Source: Bin87 sp965220505 | Lineage (GTDB): Bacteria; Chloroflexota; Dehalococcoidia; Lucifugimonadales; UBA3495 | Assembly (NCBI GenBank): GCA_965220505.1 | Contig: CBDCQE010000003.1 | Coordinates: forward strand, 186,001 to 250,000 | DNA length: 64,000 bases | Direction of reading: 5' to 3' | Shown here: piece by piece, positions 8,611 through 16,280 of the stretch | How the letters are laid out: each line of letters begins with the position of its first letter | How positions within the stretch are numbered: position 1 is the first letter of the stretch | Notes under the pieces: model-generated | What the model was told of the DNA's origin: nothing | The model's database searches: none | Seen by the model: the letters and a program-made list of their open reading frames with translations, nothing else | Made by a program: the position numbers and the translations under genes

Positions 8611-9041
8611 GTCGGTTCCCCTGAGCAGAAGGCATCCACTGTATCCAGAAGGTACGGGGCAGCCTCAACCAACACGCGAACCAACGCGCGCAATTCGTCG
8701 AGGTCCAGGTCGTCCAGCAAGTCGGATACCGGGGGCTTGACTACAACGGGGATGGGGCTGTTGTCGTCGCTGACGGTCAGCAGCGTAGCCACGACGTGCT
8801 TGCAATAGCCGCCCCAATCGTAGGGGCAGGTGCAAGCTGCGGTGAAGTTTGCGCCGCTGAAGGTGATGCCGACCTGGTACGGATCCCACTCGCTGCCCTG
8901 CACGGCGGCGAACAGTTGGTTGCCGCGTAGAGCGGCGCTCTCGACCGTGCCGGACTGATAGTAGTCAACGCCCCGGTCGTAGGACTGCCCCGTTACTTTG
9001 GCGCGAATGTCGTCTTCGGTGATGCGCGGCAGGTTGGTCAT
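8607..9041 (-). CDS. SWIM zinc-finger protein
   Basis: 144 residues with the SWIM signature CxC-x7-CxH in ACTCPYDWGGYCKHVVATLL (about residues 69-83). Upstream is the usual SWIM lead-in, from YDRGVDYYQSGTV to the strand SGANFTAACTCPYDWGG. SWIM fingers bind nucleic acid or protein and often occur in SWI2/SNF2 helicases. Here the domain is alone, with a short acidic C-terminus (LLDDLDLDELRALVRVLVE) that may form a helix for partner binding. The start overlaps the stop of the upstream retropepsin gene (ATGA, 9038-9041), and its own stop overlaps the next gene in the same way, so the three are probably made in fixed ratio. Confidence 0.87.
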   Translation of the reverse strand: MTNLPRITEDDIRAKVTGQSYDRGVDYYQSGTVESAALRGNQLFAAVQGSEWDPYQVGITFSGANFTAACTCPYDWGGYCKHVVATLLTVSDDNSPIPVVVKPPVSDLLDDLDLDELRALVRVLVEAAPYLLDTVDAFCSGEPT

Positions 9042-9415
9042 GGCGTGTCTTCTTCGTCCAGCAGGACAATTCGGTCAACCGGGAGCAGGCGTTCATATAC
9101 CAAGTCAACGGCCAGCCGGAGCTCGACTAGAGACTCGGCCCCAATCAGTATTTTGCGGCTGCCGCTGCCGAAGACCACCGTGACCGTTTCGGACCGCCCT
9201 TCCAACTCCATCAGGGCATAGCCGATGTGGCGTTCCTGCAACGACCCATCGGCCAAGCTGAACAGGAGCAACTCGCCGCGTGCCACGCCCAGTTCGTCCA
9301 GTATGGTTTCCGGTATGACGGTGAACGAGGCGCCGGTGTCAACTGTGCCCCGCAAAGTGCGAGAACGGGCGCCATCGAGGCTGTACAGAGTAAACGGTAG
9401 CGTAAGGTCGTACAT
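9038..9415 (-). CDS. Retropepsin-like aspartic protease (clan AA), second copy
   Basis: I take the start at 9415, giving 125 residues beginning MYDLTLPFTLY. A longer in-frame extension to 9538 would overlap the upstream gene by over 100 bp and has no family resemblance. The active-site stretch is GTVDTGASFTVIPETILDELG, with an intact DTG. The C-terminal block reads KILIGAESLVELRLAVDLVYERL, equivalent to the ILIGAMTLE block of the neighbour. The gene begins 13 bp after the TAG of the DTR-type paralogue (9429). With the genes at 8203 and 9429 it forms a set of three diverged paralogues in one operon, which suggests duplication followed by specialisation. Confidence 0.8.
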   Translation of the reverse strand: MYDLTLPFTLYSLDGARSRTLRGTVDTGASFTVIPETILDELGVARGELLLFSLADGSLQERHIGYALMELEGRSETVTVVFGSGSRKILIGAESLVELRLAVDLVYERLLPVDRIVLLDEEDTP

Positions 9416-9428
9416 AGCGTCGAAACGC

Positions 9429-9848
9429 CTACAGGTGCAGGACCACGTTGACAAACCGTTCGTTTTCCGGGTCGGCGGCCAGGGCCAGGCCAATGAGGGC
9501 GCTTTGGCCAATGATGATTTGCCTGCTGTCCTGGCCAAAAAGAACCACCTGACGTCCTGATTTGCCGTTCAGCATCACACGGGGCCGAGCGCTGGGCAGG
9601 TCAGCTAGAGCGCCGCAGGGCAATCTGCAACGGCGCTTGCCTTGTGGCACAATGCCCAACGCCCGCAGGATGTCGGTGGGAACGATGGAGTATCGTACGC
9701 GCGTATCAACCACGCCAGTGATGGTTTGGCAGGCCTTCTCATCGTCGCTGTACAGCGTGATCGGAGCACCAAAGACCGCCGACGGGTCACCGCCGATAAC
9801 AGATCCGGCCGCAATATCCGGCTTGACATTGAGCAGTGTCATCGACAC
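9429..9848 (-). CDS. Retropepsin-like protein with degenerate DTR active site
   Basis: 139 residues aligned by eye with the two downstream clan AA proteins: GVVDTRVRYSIVPTDILRALG takes the place of the DTG region, and QIIIGQSALIGLALAADPENER matches the closing block. The catalytic triad reads Asp-Thr-Arg instead of Asp-Thr-Gly (codons gat acg cgc, read on the minus strand at about 9698-9706). Gly in this position lets the flap-side chain approach the substrate, so an Arg would be expected to block or alter catalysis. The frame is otherwise intact, so it could be a non-catalytic subunit or regulator. It is the first gene of the operon that runs to the NYN gene, and lies 15 bp downstream of the DUF1501 gene. 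Confidence 0.75.
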   Translation of the reverse strand: MSMTLLNVKPDIAAGSVIGGDPSAVFGAPITLYSDDEKACQTITGVVDTRVRYSIVPTDILRALGIVPQGKRRCRLPCGALADLPSARPRVMLNGKSGRQVVLFGQDSRQIIIGQSALIGLALAADPENERFVNVVLHL

Positions 9849-9863
9849 CGTATCATCCTCCCC

Positions 9864-10991
9864 TTACACGAACTCCGGCTGCTCGAAGTTCCCGCCCACC
9901 ACGGGCTGCGCGTCCAGGCCGAGCCACTTCTCCACCAGCGTGCCGTAGACGCCGCGGAAGTCGGTGTTGAAGGCCAGGTCGCCCTCCACCAGGTCGGCTT
10001 CGGCCAGGGAAGGGTACTCGCTGTACATGCCGCCGCGCACCGGATCGCCGATGGCGAAGGCCACGCCGCCGCTGCCGTGGTCGGTGCCGCTGCCGTTGTC
10101 CTTGACGCGGCGGCCGAACTCGGTGAAGACCAGCATGACCACGTTGTCGGCGGTGTCGTGCTCGCGCAGATCGGCGTAGAAATCGCTGACGGCGCGGCTG
10201 AGGTCGGACAGCAGCTTGGGCTGGACGTCGGTCTCGCTGGCGTGGGTGTCGTAGCCGCCCTGCTGGGTGTAGAACACGCGGGTGCCCAGGTTGGCGGTGA
10301 GCACCTTAGCGATGCCCTGGAGATTTCGGCCGATACCGGTTTCCGCGTACTCAACGGTCGAGGTGTACATATCGGGGGCAGCCTTGAGTATGTCCGCGCC
10401 TTTCAAGGCGTCGAGACCGGTCTGCCCGAGGTAGTCCATGGTGGCGCCGAGGCCCACCGTAGGCGAGTACATGCGGGCGAAGATGTCTAGCGCCTGCGAA
10501 CGCTCCGGCTCGTTGACTATGCCGGTGAGCACACCGTAGGTTTCCAGCACCGCAACGGAGGCGACCGGAACGCCGGTGAGCGCCATGGCGCGGGGCAGCC
10601 CACGACCGAAGTTGACGCCGGTGAGCACGTTTTCCGCTTTGGGGTCGAGGTCGCGGATGACGCGGCCCAGCCAGCCCTCGGTGCCAACTTTCTCCGGCTC
10701 GCAGGTGTGCCAGATGTCCATGCTGCGGAAGTGCGAACGGTTGGGCGTAGGATAGCCGATGCCGTTGATGACGGCGACTTTGCCAGCGTCGTACAGAGAC
10801 TTGATCTCCAGTATCGCGGGATTAAAGCCGAACTGGTCGTCGATATGAAGGACCTGGTCGGCGGGGATGCCCACGGTGGGCCGATTGTCATGGTAGCGAC
10901 CGTCGGCGTAGGGAATGACGGTGTTCATATAGTCGTTGCCGCCGGTCAGCTGGATGACGACGAGGATGGGGTCTTTGGTGGTGGAGGTCAT
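9864..10991 (-). CDS. DUF1501 family protein (sulfatase-like fold), solitary copy
   Basis: 375 residues. Family blocks include VVIQLTGGNDYMNTVIPY, the RSHFRSMDIWHTCEP segment, MLVFTEFGRRVKDNGSGTDHG and VAFAIGDPVRGGMY. DUF1501 proteins share the alkaline-phosphatase/sulfatase fold and are normally paired with DUF1800. This copy has no DUF1800 neighbour, while the paralogue at 34131-35267 does. The TAT signal common in other phyla is absent: the protein begins directly with the first core strand, so it may be cytoplasmic or exported by another route. It lies 15 bp upstream of the retropepsin operon on the same strand and could be its first gene. Its function is unknown. Confidence 0.85.
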   Translation of the reverse strand: MTSTTKDPILVVIQLTGGNDYMNTVIPYADGRYHDNRPTVGIPADQVLHIDDQFGFNPAILEIKSLYDAGKVAVINGIGYPTPNRSHFRSMDIWHTCEPEKVGTEGWLGRVIRDLDPKAENVLTGVNFGRGLPRAMALTGVPVASVAVLETYGVLTGIVNEPERSQALDIFARMYSPTVGLGATMDYLGQTGLDALKGADILKAAPDMYTSTVEYAETGIGRNLQGIAKVLTANLGTRVFYTQQGGYDTHASETDVQPKLLSDLSRAVSDFYADLREHDTADNVVMLVFTEFGRRVKDNGSGTDHGSGGVAFAIGDPVRGGMYSEYPSLAEADLVEGDLAFNTDFRGVYGTLVEKWLGLDAQPVVGGNFEQPEFV

Positions 10992-11076
10992 GGCAGGGTG
11001 GCTCCGCAGGACGCAAATTTGCAGGGTGGTTGATGGGCGTAGTTTAGCACAGGGTTAGCGAGAGGCAGGTGATAAA

Positions 11077-11775
11077 ATGAGCGGGCTCATTCACTATCCC
11101 GATATCCTGAGGACTGCGATGGCTACCGCACGCACCGGCTCAATTCGTCGCTTCACCGCCGCCGAAAGGGACGCAATGGTCGCGGCCGGCATAGTGGCGG
11201 CCGGTGAGCGCGAGGGTGTGGGCGCCGGCCGTCGGTTCACCATTGACGAGTATCTGGCCCTGGGCGCAGCCGGCATACTGGCAAAAGAGGAGCGGATTGA
11301 ACTGCTGGACGGGGAGATAATCCAGATGGCGCCCATTGGCAACCGGCACATGAACAGCGTTGACTGGTCAGGAGACTTGATGCGTGAAGGTGTAGGCCGG
11401 CGTGCGATGGTGCGCGTACAGAGCTCCATTCAACTAGATGACGCCACCATGCCGCAGCCGGACATTGCGGTCATCCGGCGGCGTTCCGTCAACGACCTCG
11501 CGCCGGTGCTGCCATCCGACGTGTATTTGCTGGTTGAGGTTGCCGACAGTTCCCTGGAATTCGACTTGGGCGAGAAGCTGGCCCGGTACGCTGCCGCCGG
11601 CATTCCAGAAGTGTGGGTTGCCAATCTGCGCGTCGGGGAGTTGGTGGTCAACACCGAGCCGGAAGGGGCCGCCTATGCACACGTGCACGTTATCCCGCTG
11701 GGTGGCACGGTAAGCCCGCAAGCGTTCCCGGACGTGGTGCTCGAGTTGGCCGATTTTATTCCTGCCGTCGACTGA
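11077..11775 (+). CDS. Uma2 family endonuclease-fold protein
   Basis: 232 residues of the Uma2 (DUF820) family, a PD-(D/E)XK-fold group greatly expanded in cyanobacteria and Chloroflexota. Core blocks are RFTIDEYLALGAAGILAKEE, ERIELLDGEIIQMAPIG, QPDIAVIRR, VYLLVEVADSSLEFDLGEK and AAAGIPEVWVANL. The Asp of QPDIAV and the Glu of LLVEV are the expected acidic residues. No biochemical role is established for the family. An alternative start at 11119 (MATARTG) would also fit; 11077 is kept because an AGGTG lies 7-8 nt upstream. The gene is 36 bp upstream of pth on the same strand. A second Uma2 gene is at 44040-44747. Confidence 0.85.
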   Translation: MSGLIHYPDILRTAMATARTGSIRRFTAAERDAMVAAGIVAAGEREGVGAGRRFTIDEYLALGAAGILAKEERIELLDGEIIQMAPIGNRHMNSVDWSGDLMREGVGRRAMVRVQSSIQLDDATMPQPDIAVIRRRSVNDLAPVLPSDVYLLVEVADSSLEFDLGEKLARYAAAGIPEVWVANLRVGELVVNTEPEGAAYAHVHVIPLGGTVSPQAFPDVVLELADFIPAVD

Positions 11776-11811
11776 TCGCGCGCCTTGGCAACTTGATCGC
11801 CTGTATCTGCC

Positions 11812-12420
11812 ATGGACGACACGCAACAACGCACGGCCCCGCTTATCGTGGTCGGCTTGGGGAACCCCGGGCCGCGGTACCGAGATACGCGGCACAACGT
11901 GGGGTTTGGGTGCGTGGACCTGCTGGCGGAACGCTGGGGAATCGCCGTCAAGGACCGGCGGCGAACCACGGTGCTGGGGCAGGGCTACCGCGAGGGCAGG
12001 GCGGTGGTGCTGGCGAAACCGCGCACCTTCATGAACCTGTCCGGGGAGTCGGTAGGCTACCTGCTGGCGCGGTTCGGCGGGAAGCCAGCGGACCTGGTGA
12101 TCGTGTACGACGAGATGGCGTTGCCGTTGGGGCGCATCCGCCTGCGCGCGCGGGGTTCCGACGCCGGACACAACGGCATCAAGGACATCATCCGGACGGT
12201 GCGTACCATTGACTTCCCCCGGCTGCGCATCGGCATCGGCGGGCCGGGAATGTCGGGCAGCGTCGACCACGTTCTGGGCCGGTTCTCGGATGAGGAGCAA
12301 CCGGCGGTGAAGGCGTCCATTGAGCGGGCCGCCGAGGCCGTGGAGTGCCTGCTTGCCGACGGGATCAACGTCGCGATGAACCGGTACAACACGGATCCGC
12401 AGGCCGAGCCGTCAGCGTAA
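11812..12420 (+). CDS. pth: Peptidyl-tRNA hydrolase
   Basis: Recycles tRNA by cleaving the ester bond of peptidyl-tRNAs released prematurely from ribosomes. The 202 residues contain all the bacterial Pth1 landmarks: VVGLGNPGPRY, TRHNVGF with the catalytic His, AKPRTFMNLSGESV, VYDEMALPLGRIRLR, and GSDAGHNGIKDII with the second His/Asn pair. The C-terminal region (FSDEEQPAVKASIERAAEAV) is the usual closing helix. Length is normal. It is transcribed with the Uma2 gene upstream and the lipoprotein metallopeptidase 68 bp downstream. Confidence 0.96.
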   Translation: MDDTQQRTAPLIVVGLGNPGPRYRDTRHNVGFGCVDLLAERWGIAVKDRRRTTVLGQGYREGRAVVLAKPRTFMNLSGESVGYLLARFGGKPADLVIVYDEMALPLGRIRLRARGSDAGHNGIKDIIRTVRTIDFPRLRIGIGGPGMSGSVDHVLGRFSDEEQPAVKASIERAAEAVECLLADGINVAMNRYNTDPQAEPSA

Positions 12421-12488
12421 ATTAGCTACGGGTTCATGAAAGTGTCGAGAACAGGCAACCAACAACCACCCACCAGGGGTGCGCCGCG

Positions 12489-14591
12489 ATGGGCATAAGG
12501 CGACTGATTACCGGCGCGGCGTTAGCCGCGTTTTTGCTGATCGGTCCGGCCTGCGACTCGGGCGTTCCCGCGTCGGAGACGTCAGTCGCTGAGCGCGCTT
12601 CCGGCGGGCCTTCCAGTCCGTCGCCGCCGGCAGACCGTCAGGTTGAACCTCCGACACCGACCCGCGACGTCGTTCCCAGCGTCAACAGCGCCGGAGAGCC
12701 GCCAGGGGCGATAAAACCGGTGGCAGTCGTTCCATCAACCGTTCCGGACGACGTGATGGTTGCTGCCGATTTTCCCGTTCCGCCGGATCGTGACCTGCTG
12801 GAGTTGGCCCGGCAATTGCGCTGGGACGGAGTGGAACCCGACCCGCAGCCGGCGCGCTTCGCGGACGGCCTTCCCGAAGTCGGACACACGACGAACTTCT
12901 GGACGCTGGACTATCCACGCAGCCGGATGGTGAGCAAGGAGTTTGTCCTGGCCGCCGTATCCGAGCACGCCTATTGGTGGATCGAACAGGGATTGAAGGT
13001 GGACGACGCTGACCTGCAACGGTCGGTCGCCGACGTGGAGGAGCAGATCTACCCGCGCGTTACGGCAGCCTTTGGCGCGGCGCCGGGCTGGGCCGCAGAC
13101 CCGCAGCGGGGGCACATCATCAACGGGAGGATACCGGGCGTTGGCGGGTACGTGTCGGGCGCGGACCCCTATCCGGCATCGGTGCAGCCGTACAGCAACG
13201 GTGTCCCCGCCATCTACATCAACGCTCGGGAAATTCCCCTGGGCAGCCTGGAATACCTGACTGTGCTGGCCCACGAGCTCCAGCACGGCATCCACTGGTA
13301 CGCGGACCCGGCGGAGGCCACGTGGCTCAACGAAGGGCTGTCCGAATTGGCCGTCACCGAAGCCGGGTATTCGCCGGGCAGCATGCGATACTACCTGCGG
13401 CGGCCCAATGCGTCGCTGGTCAATTGGCCGAAGGATCTGGACGGCGATATCGGCCTGAATTACGGGGCGGCGGCGTTGTTTGTCCACTACCTGCGGGAGC
13501 GTTATGTCCCCGAGGGCGGTTTGCATGACCTCCTGGCCGGGCCGGACAACGGTATCGCCGCTGTGAACGCTTTTCTAGTGGAGCAGGGGGCCGAAACCGC
13601 CGGCGGAGAACCGGCCGATTTCCACACGGTATTCGCCGACTGGATGGTGGCAAACCTGCTCGACAACGATCCGGGTCCGTTCGGATACGCGGGCCTGGAT
13701 GTGGAGGCAGACACCACCAGGACGGAAGGCGTGGGCGACGACGGGACGAAAGTGTCGCTCCCTCAGTACGGCATCGACTACATCGAAGTGAAGGATGCCA
13801 ACGGCTACGGCACAGTGCACTTTGAAGGCGCCGGGGTAACCCAATTGCTGCCCACGGAAGTGCCCGAAGGCGGGTGCTGGTGGAGCAATCGGGGCGATGA
13901 CACTTCATCAACGCTGACGCGCGAGCTGACGGTGCCGGCGGCAGGGTCAAGCGGCGAAGAACCGTCGCTGACGTTCCATCTCTGGTACGACATCGAGGAA
14001 GATTGGGACTATCTGTACGTTCAGGTATCCACCGATGACGGACTGACCTGGGACGCGCTTCCCGCCGAGGGCACGACCGACGCCAACCCGCTGGGCAACA
14101 GCTACGGCCACGGCTACACCGGATCCGAAGGTTGGACCAAAGTGGCGGTTACGCTGACCGACTACGCCGGCCAGAAAGCGCAGGTGCGGTTCCACCACGT
14201 GACGGACGACGCCATCCACGGCATCGGGGCCTGCGTGCACGACATGGCGTTTTCGTGGGACACCGGCGCGCCGGATGGAGAGGACTGGCGGGCGGACGGC
14301 TTCGTTCCGGTCAACAATCGGGTGCGGCAGGACTGGATCGTATGGGTTGTCGAGGACAGCGCGGAGCCGTCCGCGACGAGGATGGAACTGGAGTGGGACG
14401 CCGACAGCCAGCAGTATGCCGGTCACGTTGTCCATTCGCCGGTGGCCGACGGCGGGCGGTTGGTAGTGGCGGTGGCGCCGACGGCGCCGGCCACCATGGA
14501 GCGGGCCCGGTACCGGGTCTGGAGCAGGGATGGGCGGATCAGGGACGGGGAAGGTGTCCTGGGGCCGCCAAGCCAGCAAGGGCCCGGGTGA
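12489..14591 (+). CDS. Secreted lipoprotein metallopeptidase with HELQH motif and immune-inhibitor-A-like C-terminus
   Basis: 700 residues. An N-terminal hydrophobic segment ends in a probable lipobox (LLIGPAC, Cys22), then a Ser/Pro-rich linker to about residue 90. The catalytic domain has VLAHELQHGIHW (HExxH) and, 17 residues after the second His, the downstream Glu in TWLNEGLSELAV, as in gluzincin-type zinc peptidases. From about residue 430, blocks such as GGCWWSNRGDD, LTFHLWYDIEEDWDYLYVQV and AQVRFHHVTDDAIHGIGACV match the beta-sandwich module found after the protease in M6 immune inhibitor A proteins. It should act outside the cell, anchored by lipid. The substrate is unknown. Its 3' end overlaps the convergent gene at 14539 by 53 bp. 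Confidence 0.78.
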   Translation: MGIRRLITGAALAAFLLIGPACDSGVPASETSVAERASGGPSSPSPPADRQVEPPTPTRDVVPSVNSAGEPPGAIKPVAVVPSTVPDDVMVAADFPVPPDRDLLELARQLRWDGVEPDPQPARFADGLPEVGHTTNFWTLDYPRSRMVSKEFVLAAVSEHAYWWIEQGLKVDDADLQRSVADVEEQIYPRVTAAFGAAPGWAADPQRGHIINGRIPGVGGYVSGADPYPASVQPYSNGVPAIYINAREIPLGSLEYLTVLAHELQHGIHWYADPAEATWLNEGLSELAVTEAGYSPGSMRYYLRRPNASLVNWPKDLDGDIGLNYGAAALFVHYLRERYVPEGGLHDLLAGPDNGIAAVNAFLVEQGAETAGGEPADFHTVFADWMVANLLDNDPGPFGYAGLDVEADTTRTEGVGDDGTKVSLPQYGIDYIEVKDANGYGTVHFEGAGVTQLLPTEVPEGGCWWSNRGDDTSSTLTRELTVPAAGSSGEEPSLTFHLWYDIEEDWDYLYVQVSTDDGLTWDALPAEGTTDANPLGNSYGHGYTGSEGWTKVAVTLTDYAGQKAQVRFHHVTDDAIHGIGACVHDMAFSWDTGAPDGEDWRADGFVPVNNRVRQDWIVWVVEDSAEPSATRMELEWDADSQQYAGHVVHSPVADGGRLVVAVAPTAPATMERARYRVWSRDGRIRDGEGVLGPPSQQGPG

Positions 14592-15201
14592 GCAGGCATT
14601 CGGCGAATTCGGGCAGGCCGCCGGAGCGGTCGCAGGTGAAGCAGCGCCAGGTCACCGCGGGCAGCGAAACTTGCAGCGACGCCGGGTTACTGCAGAATGG
14701 ACAGGCGCCCCGCATCTTCCGGCGCTGGCGGGTGGTATTGCCAAGGTGGGACAGGGGCGTGAACGCGCCGACCAACTGGAGCAATCTTCCCCGGCGCACC
14801 GGCCCGGTTGGGTCGTCTCCCATATTTCGGCTACCCCGGCGGCGCAATTCCGCGAGCAGGTCCGGCGCGATGGCCGGCAATTGCTCCCGGATGCGCCGGT
14901 CGACTTGCCACGGACCAGGCCCCAAGCCGGCGGCCCGTGCGGACACGACCACCAGGGTGTACAGTCCCGCGCTGCTCAGGACCGGCAAGCCGGAGGCCAG
15001 GTCACCGTTGGACGCTGCCCAAAGGTGAGCCATGAACTGGTGCAGATGGTCGTCCGTGTAGTCCGGAAACCGCGTCGCCGGCCATTCCGCAGGAGTATCG
15101 TCATCTCCCGCAAGATATAGGTAACTGTCCGTCGGAAACGAACTGGTCACAATGAAGGAAACCTCCGGTGATGGTTGACTCCACGATATGGAATCATGCA
15201 C
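14539..15201 (-). CDS. Hypothetical protein with CHC2/DnaG-like zinc ribbon
   Basis: 220 residues. The C-terminal third holds ACPFCSNPASLQVSLPAVTWRC-type spacing, with a CPFC knuckle then CFTCDRSGG. This closely resembles the CHC2 zinc-binding domain of DnaG-type primases (C-x2-C/H...WxCFxC-x3-GG). No TOPRIM/primase core is present, and the preceding 140 residues are not recognisable; they include LLAELRRRG and LLQLVGAFTPLSHLGN. It may be a nucleic-acid-binding accessory protein or a primase fragment. It starts 75 bp after the nudC stop on the same strand, and its 3' end overlaps the metallopeptidase gene. The zinc ribbon is well supported; the function is not. Confidence 0.62.
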   Translation of the reverse strand: MHDSISWSQPSPEVSFIVTSSFPTDSYLYLAGDDDTPAEWPATRFPDYTDDHLHQFMAHLWAASNGDLASGLPVLSSAGLYTLVVVSARAAGLGPGPWQVDRRIREQLPAIAPDLLAELRRRGSRNMGDDPTGPVRRGRLLQLVGAFTPLSHLGNTTRQRRKMRGACPFCSNPASLQVSLPAVTWRCFTCDRSGGLPEFAECLLTRALAGLAAPGHLPRP

Positions 15202-15276
15202 CGGAGGCGCAACGGGCCGATGTCAGCAGATTTTCGCCTGAACGGCAGTTGCTCGCTGAGGATGGCGATCCAGAGT

Positions 15277-16212
15277 CTACCCACTCGATGCGCCGGTGGC
15301 CCACGACTTGATCAGGTGGTGAGCAATGGCAATGGGTCCGGGCACAGTCAGTTCCTCGCTGCGGCCTTCCAGGGCCAACAGGACCTCCGAGCGGTCGAAC
15401 CAGCGGACGTCGGTCATCTCCTCGTCGTCCATGTTGATGTCGGTGGTGTCGGCCTCGGCCAGGCACCCTATCATCAGCGAGGACGGGAAGGGCCACGGCT
15501 GGGACGAATGGTAGCGGACGTTCTTGACCTTGATACCGGCTTCCTCCATGACCTCGCGGGCCACGGCCTCTTCAATGGCCTCGCCCTGGTCCATGAAGCC
15601 GGCCAGGGCGGAGTAGGCGCGCATGCGTTGCAGCCTTCCCCGGGACTGGCCCAGCAGGCAGCGGTCGCGTTCCACGTCGGCCACGACGGTGATCACCACC
15701 GGGTCGGTGCGGGGGAAATGCTGGGCGTTGCAGGCCGGGCACTGTCGAACCTGGCCGCCGCGTTTCTTGTCCGTGGCATGGCCGCACACGGAGCAGAACC
15801 CGTGACGCAAGTTCCAGTCCAATTGCGCGCGGGCGTGGGACAGCAGGCCGGTGTTGGGGCCGGACATGGTCTCGCCGGCGGTGCGACAATCCTCGAAGCG
15901 CCAGCCTGTCTCTTCCTCCACCCGGTCGGCCGCGCCAGCGGACTTGGACAGGTCAATGGAGAAGTGAGCCACGTCGTCCAGCAGACCCAGAAAGATCCAT
16001 TCCGCTTCGGGAGGCAACGAGCGCAACATGGCCGGGCTGAGCCAGCCCAGTTCGGGCGGGGTCTGGTCAGTCAAGAGCACGTTGAGGTTGCGGAAGGGCA
16101 GGAACCTGCTGGCCGGATCCGCGGCCTGTTGCAGTATCCAGTCCTCGTCGCGGCGCTCAGCCTCACCGCGATTGATGGGGTTGTCGGCAAAGATGTGGGG
16201 TGGGTAAGTCAT
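15277..16212 (-). CDS. nudC: NADH pyrophosphatase NudC (also decaps NAD-RNA)
   Basis: Hydrolyses NAD(H) to NMN(H) and AMP, and in bacteria removes NAD caps from RNA. The 311 residues have the N-terminal NUDIX-like domain (to about 140), a four-cysteine zinc ribbon (FCSVCGHA and RQCPACNAQHFPRTDP), the Nudix box GFMDQGEAIEEAVAREVMEE followed by AGI, and the NudC-specific SQPWPFPSSLMIG after it. All metal-binding Glu residues of the box are present. It probably shares a transcript with the zinc-ribbon protein downstream. A separate, unrelated gene (DUF262) lies 68 bp upstream on the same strand. Confidence 0.94.
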   Translation of the reverse strand: MTYPPHIFADNPINRGEAERRDEDWILQQAADPASRFLPFRNLNVLLTDQTPPELGWLSPAMLRSLPPEAEWIFLGLLDDVAHFSIDLSKSAGAADRVEEETGWRFEDCRTAGETMSGPNTGLLSHARAQLDWNLRHGFCSVCGHATDKKRGGQVRQCPACNAQHFPRTDPVVITVVADVERDRCLLGQSRGRLQRMRAYSALAGFMDQGEAIEEAVAREVMEEAGIKVKNVRYHSSQPWPFPSSLMIGCLAEADTTDINMDDEEMTDVRWFDRSEVLLALEGRSEELTVPGPIAIAHHLIKSWATGASSG

Positions 16213-16280
16213 ACGATTTCCTTAATCCAGTAACGGCGCCGCCAACGCAGAGGTTGTGTTGGTTCGGCATCATCTGGTAC

